The notes under the pieces were generated by a model, which saw only the letters and a program-made list of their open reading frames with translations, made no database searches and was not told the origin of the DNA. A stretch of DNA of 8,977 nt from positions 1-8,977 of the forward strand of contig DAOOVW010000060.1 of assembly GCA_035370465.1 (NCBI GenBank), given 5' to 3'. The position numbers were made by a program, and so were the translations under genes. The stretch is from a bacterium. Its GTDB lineage: Bacteria; Ratteibacteria; UBA8468; B48-G9; JAFGKM01. Below, in pieces: positions 5,144 through 8,977 of this stretch (positions are counted from its first letter, which is position 1; the number at the start of each line of letters is the position of its first letter).

Positions 5144-6430
5144 TCAGGAAATAACAAGTTTTTTATAGTGAGGAGAGCAATCAAAAATTCCTCCACTTTT
5201 TTCATAAAAATCATTGTCAAGAACAAAAATACCATTTTCTGCGTCAACCCACTTTTTCCCATAAAAAGGATGATAAGAAAGAAGTTTTTTCCAGTTTTCA
5301 TAATGCTGAAAACCATTTGCTTCTACCATTTGAATTTTCATTTCTGTCAATGGTTTTATTCTTGCAGAGAGATTTTTATTCCAATCAATTAGTGGGGGAA
5401 TAACTGTAAGGTCTGCACAAAAATAGTCCATATTTCTTTTCTCACACTCGTTTAGAATTTTCAAAGTCATACTTAATGTTTTAGCAATTGGTTTTAAAGC
5501 AACTCCTTTATAACCCATCTGGCATCTTTTTATAATTTCTTTGTCTGTATGAGCACTTTCATCTGCAACTATCCGAACAGGAAAATCACTTACATCAATT
5601 TCGTTATCTTCTGAAAATGGTTCTTCAACTATAACTACCTGTGATAGACAACCTATTTTATCCATAAAATCAATCAATTCCCATAGTCGTTCTTTTGTAT
5701 CATATCTTCCATTAGCATCAAAATAATATGGTAATTTACCTGATTTTGTATATGGTGTTGTATAATTTTTAAGTTGATGGTGAATATTTTTTATTCTTTC
5801 CATATCCCATTTAAGCATTTTATCTCTATCACCATCACCTTCTGGGTCAGAACCAATTTTTATTTTAAGAACAAAATATCCTTCTTTTACCATCTTTTCT
5901 ACCTCATCAATTGACACTGAATATGAAATTAAAGGAATACAGGCAAGTTTTTCATGTCTATATTTCAAAGTAGATTGATATTTTGCAGGAATCATATTAA
6001 AAAAGTCATTATTTCCTGTTTCTTTTGCATAAAGAGACCATAATGCATTATCAACACTAACAAGAGAATTTAATGTAAATGTTTTTCTTAAATTTTTTTT
6101 ACCTGTTATTTTTTTTGCATATTCATGAACATCATCAAATATTTCTTCTATTGTCTCTACGGGACTTTCAATATTTTTCCCTTCTAATAAATTTAAAGCA
6201 AACTGAGTAGTTGAAAACATCAGTGCATTTCCACCTGCTGCACTATTACTAATAAAAACATCGGCATCTGACCAGAGAACACTTTGAGTTCCAAGTCCAA
6301 TTCCATAATTATTTTCTGATTCAAGATAAGTTATTACTTCCCATAATCCAGTTACATAATTTCCTTTAAAACCCAAGTTTATCTTAAATGGTTCATACTC
6401 AAAATTCAAATTCACTTTTTTAATCTTCAT
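5144..6430 (-). CDS. Enolase-superfamily enzyme (muconate-lactonizing / epimerase-like), substrate unknown
   Basis: This 428-residue protein has an N-terminal capping domain (about 1-150) and a C-terminal TIM-barrel. The enolase-superfamily residues are in order: LKIKIG with Lys189 and Lys191 as one acid/base face, metal ligands Asp238 (FDANGRYD), Glu269 (VEEPF) and Asp290 (VADES), and Lys313 (ALKPI) on the opposite face. Lysines on both faces are the pattern of the muconate-lactonizing subgroup, which includes L-Ala-D/L-Glu dipeptide epimerases and o-succinylbenzoate synthases. It is longer than typical dipeptide epimerases (about 350 residues), with extra sequence around 195-236. The start ATG at 6430 is chosen over one 11 codons upstream because an AAAGGGGG ribosome site lies 5 nt before it and the family-like sequence begins there. 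No neighbour hints at a substrate. Confidence 0.85.
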   Translation of the reverse strand: MKIKKVNLNFEYEPFKINLGFKGNYVTGLWEVITYLESENNYGIGLGTQSVLWSDADVFISNSAAGGNALMFSTTQFALNLLEGKNIESPVETIEEIFDDVHEYAKKITGKKNLRKTFTLNSLVSVDNALWSLYAKETGNNDFFNMIPAKYQSTLKYRHEKLACIPLISYSVSIDEVEKMVKEGYFVLKIKIGSDPEGDGDRDKMLKWDMERIKNIHHQLKNYTTPYTKSGKLPYYFDANGRYDTKERLWELIDFMDKIGCLSQVVIVEEPFSEDNEIDVSDFPVRIVADESAHTDKEIIKRCQMGYKGVALKPIAKTLSMTLKILNECEKRNMDYFCADLTVIPPLIDWNKNLSARIKPLTEMKIQMVEANGFQHYENWKKLLSYHPFYGKKWVDAENGIFVLDNDFYEKSGGIFDCSPHYKKLVIS

Positions 6431-6445
6431 TTCATCCCCCTTTAC

Positions 6446-6469
6446 CCAATTAGGTACTGCCAAAATTGG
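6446..6469 (-). promoter_or_regulatory. Inverted repeat in the leader of the enolase-family gene
   Basis: CCAATT (6446-6451) and AATTGG (6464-6469) are perfect inverted arms, with a further GG/CC pair inside (6453-6454 with 6460-6461) around a 5-base loop. It lies just upstream of the ribosome site of the minus-strand enolase gene, so it could be an operator or an RNA hairpin in its leader. Six strong pairs plus two is modest, and no T-run follows, so it is not a terminator. Confidence 0.35.
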
Positions 6470-6480
6470 TTAATTAAATT

Positions 6481-6576
6481 CACTCCCCTTTCATAAAGGG
6501 GAGAGTGTTTTTCCCTTCCTTTATAAAAGGAAGGAGTTAAAATTTCCCCTTTGACAGCGGAGTGAGAGGGATTTTT
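6481..6576. repeat. Cluster of GC-richer palindromes, probable dispersed intergenic repeat
   Basis: Three related units stand side by side. Unit 1 (6481-6507) is a hairpin with a 9-bp stem ACTCCCCTTT-like arm, loop CAT, and three more outer pairs beyond a 2-nt bulge. Unit 2 (6514-6534) is a perfect 9-bp stem, CCTTCCTTT against AAAGGAAGG, loop ATA. Unit 3 (6541-6576) has TTTCCCCTTTGACAG on one side and an imperfect GAGAGGGATTTTT on the other. CCCCTTT-type palindromes like these recur between genes in many uncultured bacterial genomes. They differ sharply in composition from the flanks. They lie between two divergent genes, so a terminator role is not expected. Confidence 0.6.
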
Positions 6577-6707
6577 ATTTCCCATCTTTCTTTCATCTAA
6601 GTTTTTGACACTATTCAATTATACTTCAAAACAATAAAGTACATTATTATATAAATAACATAAATACATAAAAAGTAAAAATTTTTTTGGCTCAAACTTT
6701 TAAATGG

Positions 6708-6713
6708 TATAAT
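6708..6713 (+). promoter_or_regulatory. Extended -10 element, possible upstream ccdA promoter
   Basis: TGG followed directly by a perfect TATAAT (6705-6713) fits the TGn extended -10 pattern, which can work with a poor -35; the bases 17 bp upstream are TTTTGG. A start near 6720 would give an approximately 82-nt leader containing the paired element at 6723-6760. Confidence 0.35.
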
Positions 6714-6722
6714 TTTATTGTA

Positions 6723-6760
6723 AATACTCAGTTCCAAAAAAACTGAAAGCAGAGAGTATT
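6723..6760 (+). promoter_or_regulatory. Possible structured leader element ahead of ccdA
   Basis: AATACTC (6723-6729) pairs perfectly with GAGTATT (6754-6760). Inside, AGTT (6730-6733) can pair with AACT (6741-6744) around an A-rich loop, leaving GAAAGCAGA as an unpaired strand. The outer 7-bp stem is stronger than most in this AT-rich DNA. I do not recognise it as a known riboswitch class. It lies just downstream of one candidate start and just upstream of another. Confidence 0.3.
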
Positions 6761-6761
6761 A

Positions 6762-6789
6762 TTGAAAAGCACAAAGTAAAAAATATAAA
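6762..6789 (+). promoter_or_regulatory. Proximal promoter candidate for ccdA
   Basis: TTGAAA (6762-6767) and TATAAA (6784-6789) are each one base from consensus and lie 16 bp apart. The expected start near 6796 leaves only 5-6 nt before the ATG, which fits the lack of any ribosome site there. Confidence 0.4.
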
Positions 6790-6801
6790 TTACAAAATAT
6801 A

Positions 6802-7482
6802 ATGGAAATTAAAAGTTATTCTCTTGGAATAAGTTTTGTTGCTGGGGTTCTTTCTTTTTTAAGTCCCTGTATTCTTCCACTTATCCCAATTTACATTTCT
6901 TATATAACAGGAATAAGTATTGAACAATTACAAGAACCAAAAAATACTCTAAAAATTTTTATTATTTCTTTGTTTTTTATATCTGGCTTTACTCTAATTT
7001 TTGTTCTTATGGGTGCATCTGCAACTGCAATTGGAAATTTTATTTTAAAGAAAAAAAATATATTGAGAATTATAGGTGGTATCATAATAATAATTTTTGG
7101 CCTTCACTTAACTGGAATACTAAAAATAAAAAAATTATATACAGAGAAAAGAATTGTCTTAAAAAACAAAAAAACAGGATATTTAAGTTCTTTCCTGTTA
7201 GGGATGGCATTTTCTGCTGGATGGACTCCCTGTGTTGGCCCTGTTCTTTCTTCAATTCTAATAATTGCTGCAAATGAAAAAACAGTTTTTCGGGGAATAA
7301 TTTTGTTATTTACCTATTCAATAGGAATTGGAATACCTTTTCTTATAACATCTCTATTATTAAATAAACTTCTAAACTTTTTTAACAAAATAAAAAAACA
7401 TTACAGAGTAATAGAGATAATTATGGGTTTTCTCCTTGTTATTCTTGGTGTCTTATTTCTTCTAAATAAATTTATCTTTTAG
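6802..7482 (+). CDS. ccdA: CcdA/DsbD-beta family thiol-electron membrane transporter
   Basis: This 226-residue polytopic membrane protein with about six hydrophobic helices is standard size for CcdA. Each three-helix half carries its redox cysteine in the family motif: Cys23 in LSFLSPCILP and Cys144 in SAGWTPCVGP. The pair shuttles reducing equivalents from cytoplasmic thioredoxin across the membrane to extracytoplasmic thiol proteins. These serve cytochrome c maturation, disulfide correction or periplasmic peroxide reduction. No partner thioredoxin-like or cytochrome gene lies beside it, so the recipient is unknown. The ATG at 6802 is the only sensible start because the LSPC motif lies 20 residues on, yet no ribosome site precedes it. 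The 3' end overlaps the convergent phosphofructokinase gene by 11 bp. Confidence 0.92.
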   Translation: MEIKSYSLGISFVAGVLSFLSPCILPLIPIYISYITGISIEQLQEPKNTLKIFIISLFFISGFTLIFVLMGASATAIGNFILKKKNILRIIGGIIIIIFGLHLTGILKIKKLYTEKRIVLKNKKTGYLSSFLLGMAFSAGWTPCVGPVLSSILIIAANEKTVFRGIILLFTYSIGIGIPFLITSLLLNKLLNFFNKIKKHYRVIEIIMGFLLVILGVLFLLNKFIF

Positions 7483-8686
7483 GGACTTTTATTTTTTTTA
7501 GTATTCCAATTTCAGGTAGTTTCCCAACAATTGGTTTAGCATATTCAATAAATGCAGAAGTAACAAAATTATTTTCACTGTTTATAAAGGCAGGGGGCAT
7601 ACTTCTCGTCTCTTTTGCAACATTTGATAGTGGAACAATTTCATAATAAATACTATATTTTTTTGATTTTTTCCTTTTAATTGAGACAGAACCAGAACTG
7701 CCAAAGTCACCTGAAATAGCACTTTTTACTGCAATTTCACCAACTTTGTATGCCTCTTTTGCATCTATTTCAGAATAAATTCCAGGAAAAGACCTCTGTA
7801 AATATCCAAAAGTATCCGCTCTCACTCTTCCTATATTTAATTTGTTTTTTACAATATCTGCTAATAAATCACCAAGAGCACCAGTTCCACTTAATTGAAC
7901 ATTTCCATGTGCATCAACTTCCTTTGTAAATTTAGAGGCAATTGGCTCTCCTTTTTCATCGGAAATTCCTTCCGAGACAGTAATAAGACATCTTCCATAT
8001 TTTTTATATACATTATCAACATCAGAAAGAAATTTTTCCATAATAAAAGGTCTTTCAGGAAAGTATATAAGGTGTGGTCCATCATCTTCATAAATTTTTG
8101 CAAGAGAAGAAGATGCAACCAAAAAACCAGCATGCCTGCCCATAACAACATCTATTTTAACTCCTGGCAATGACTTATTATCTAAATTATCTCCCATAAC
8201 AGCCATAGCAACAAATTTTGCAGCAGAACCATATCCAGGTGTATGGTCATTTTCTTTCAGGTCATTATCAATTGTTTTTGGTATATGAAAACATCTGAAC
8301 TCATATCCAACTTTTTTTGCACTTTCATTCAAAATATAAGTTGTTTCAGCAGAATCATTTCCCCCAATATAAAAAAAGTATCTTATATCGTATTTTGTCA
8401 TAATTTTAAATATCTTTTCACATTCCTCATCAGTTGGTTTTTTCCTCACACTTCCCAAAGCAGCACACGGAGTAAAGGCAACTTTTTTAAGATTAGAATT
8501 GCTTTCTTTCTTTAAATCAATTAAATTTTCTTCAAGAACCCCTTTTACACCATATAAAGCACCATAAATTCCTTTTATTTCTTTGTGTTTTTTTGCCTCA
8601 AGAACTGCTGCAACTAAACTTTGATTTATTACAACAGTAGGTCCTCCACTTTGAGCAATTAACATATTACCTTTTATTTTATTCAT
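7472..8686 (-). CDS. pfp: 6-phosphofructokinase, probably pyrophosphate-dependent
   Basis: This 404-residue phosphofructokinase phosphorylates fructose 6-phosphate in glycolysis, reversibly if PPi is the donor. The N-terminal phosphate-donor loop is AQSGGPTVVINQS (11-23). The ATP-type GGDGS is replaced by G108-G-N-D111-S, where the bulkier Asp in place of Gly is the classic block to ATP binding. The substrate loop reads P136-K137-TIDNDL; Lys instead of Gly there is typical of PPi enzymes. MGRHAG (182-187) and GYLQRSFPG complete the active site. The start at 8686 is preferred over an ATG four codons upstream, because GGAGGTGG sits directly before it and would be inside the longer reading. Donor specificity is inferred from these residues. 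Confidence 0.9.
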   Translation of the reverse strand: MNKIKGNMLIAQSGGPTVVINQSLVAAVLEAKKHKEIKGIYGALYGVKGVLEENLIDLKKESNSNLKKVAFTPCAALGSVRKKPTDEECEKIFKIMTKYDIRYFFYIGGNDSAETTYILNESAKKVGYEFRCFHIPKTIDNDLKENDHTPGYGSAAKFVAMAVMGDNLDNKSLPGVKIDVVMGRHAGFLVASSSLAKIYEDDGPHLIYFPERPFIMEKFLSDVDNVYKKYGRCLITVSEGISDEKGEPIASKFTKEVDAHGNVQLSGTGALGDLLADIVKNKLNIGRVRADTFGYLQRSFPGIYSEIDAKEAYKVGEIAVKSAISGDFGSSGSVSIKRKKSKKYSIYYEIVPLSNVAKETRSMPPAFINSENNFVTSAFIEYAKPIVGKLPEIGILKKIKVPKR

Positions 8687-8703
8687 ATCCACCTCCATTT
8701 TCT

Positions 8704-8720
8704 CTATAATTTTGTTATAG
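8704..8720 (-). promoter_or_regulatory. Perfect dyad at the predicted pfp transcription start
   Basis: CTATAA (8704-8709), 5 bp, then TTATAG (8715-8720) is a perfect 17-bp dyad lying at the predicted +1 and just upstream of the GGAGGTGG ribosome site. As DNA it could be an operator; as RNA it would be a weak 5'-terminal hairpin. Confidence 0.4.
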
Positions 8721-8725
8721 AAATT

Positions 8726-8754
8726 ATTTTAACATATTTTTTTTCATTTGGGAA
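8726..8754 (-). promoter_or_regulatory. Candidate pfp promoter with extended -10
   Basis: On the minus strand, TAAAAT (8731-8726) is preceded by TG one base upstream (8734-8733), an extended -10. The -35 position 17 bp upstream reads TTCCCA (8754-8749), 4 of 6. The expected start is near 8719, leaving a leader of about 33 nt. Confidence 0.4.
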
Positions 8755-8759
8755 ATGAA
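8743..8759. promoter_or_regulatory. Perfect 7-3-7 palindrome over the pfp -35 region
   Basis: TTCATTT (8743-8749), GGG, AAATGAA (8753-8759) is a perfect palindrome covering the candidate -35 hexamer. Its symmetry and position suggest an operator; I do not recognise the regulator. Confidence 0.4.
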
Positions 8760-8977
8760 TTTCACTACTTAATTCTTGCAGAGTTAGAAGTTAATTTGCA
8801 TGTCTGAAAGATACAAAAACATAAATGGAAAGTCAAAGAAAATGAATTTTTTATGAAAGGAGTAAATTTTTATAGATTCTGATTACTAATATTTAAAAAT
8901 TTTACTATAAATAGTATTTAAAATTTTGAAAGAGAAATAAGTTGATTTAAAAATTTTTTATTTATATTGCCTTTCAT
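8760..8977. other. Gene-free AT-rich stretch with short repeats
   Basis: I find no convincing gene here on either strand. Three copies of the nearly palindromic ATTTAAA(A)ATTTT stand at 8891-8903, 8916-8927 and 8945-8957, with a small dyad ACTATAAATAGT at 8904-8915 between the first two. A short minus-strand open frame (8918-8977) reaches the right edge and could be the tail of a neighbouring gene, but nothing in it is recognisable. Confidence 0.4.

Noticed and set aside
6431..6463. Longer start for the enolase-family protein, 11 codons upstream
   Set aside because: No ribosome site precedes it, and the strong AAAGGGGG site would then lie inside the coding region, correctly spaced for the ATG at 6430.
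6513..6540. Rho-independent terminator reading of the second palindrome
   Set aside because: No T-run follows on either strand, and the flanking genes diverge from this point, so nothing is expected to terminate here.
6551..6610. Two perfect TTGACA hexamers (6551-6556 and 6605-6610) as -35 elements on the plus strand
   Set aside because: At 16-18 bp downstream the best -10 match is only 4 of 6, and the first lies within the palindrome repeat.
8687..8698. Longer start for the phosphofructokinase at 8698
   Set aside because: That ATG overlaps the GGAGGTGG ribosome site that serves the ATG at 8686; the family-like sequence begins after the latter.
8834..8872. Plus-strand ATGAAAGGAG and nearby ATG starts with ribosome-site-like bases
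   Set aside because: All reading frames close within about ten codons, so there is no gene.
8918..8977. Minus-strand open frame of 19 residues ending TAA at 8918, possibly the tail of a gene entering from the right
   Set aside because: Too short and too lysine/leucine-rich to identify; an ATG at the very edge and a stop in AT-rich DNA are expected by chance. Sequence beyond 8977 would decide.

Overview
The window is strongly AT-rich and looks like the chromosome of an uncultured, probably anaerobic bacterium. Evidence for this is Shine-Dalgarno sites matching the bacterial 16S tail, sigma70-like promoters, a PerR-type Fur repressor, a rubredoxin/flavodiiron/rubrerythrin oxygen-defence set, an apparently pyrophosphate-dependent phosphofructokinase, and an Ogg2-type 8-oxoguanine glycosylase of the kind common in archaea and anaerobic thermophiles. 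A low-GC candidate phylum (Omnitrophota-like or similar) is a guess; no rRNA or other taxonomic marker is present. No tRNA, rRNA, CRISPR array, transposase or phage gene was seen.

Region 1 (1-3365, all minus strand) is a tight oxidative-stress operon, in transcription order: ogg2, perR, rubredoxin, flavodiiron protein, rubrerythrin-like protein, AhpD-like protein and a ferritin/Dps-like protein cut by the left edge. The genes overlap or are 12-47 nt apart. Together they could reduce O2 (rubredoxin to flavodiiron protein), remove peroxide (rubrerythrin-like and AhpD-like proteins), sequester iron (Dps-like), repair oxidised guanine (Ogg2) and sense peroxide (PerR). One promoter sits at the head of ogg, and a second straddles the perR stop codon to drive rubredoxin onwards. 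The 53-codon rubredoxin gene is easily missed because it is so short.

Region 2 (3372-5139, plus strand): a divergent promoter drives a PiT-family phosphate permease and a DUF47/PhoU-like partner.

Region 3 (5144-6430, minus strand): a stand-alone enolase-superfamily (muconate-lactonizing/dipeptide-epimerase-like) enzyme, converging on the DUF47 gene with only 4 bp between them.

Region 4 (6431-6801): a 371-bp divergent intergenic region with a cluster of GC-richer palindromes unlike its surroundings, then promoter and leader sequence for the next gene.

Region 5 (6802-8686): a short CcdA-type membrane thiol-electron transporter (plus) and a PPi-type phosphofructokinase (minus). Their 3' ends overlap by 11 bp. 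Upstream of the phosphofructokinase gene lie two perfect dyads at its likely promoter. The last ~220 bp hold only AT-rich repeats and no convincing gene.

The most notable signals are the ogg-perR coupled head of the oxygen-defence operon, with an apparently leaderless start and a PerR-box-like sequence over its -10; the internal promoter built into the perR stop codon; and the paired dyads at the phosphofructokinase promoter.
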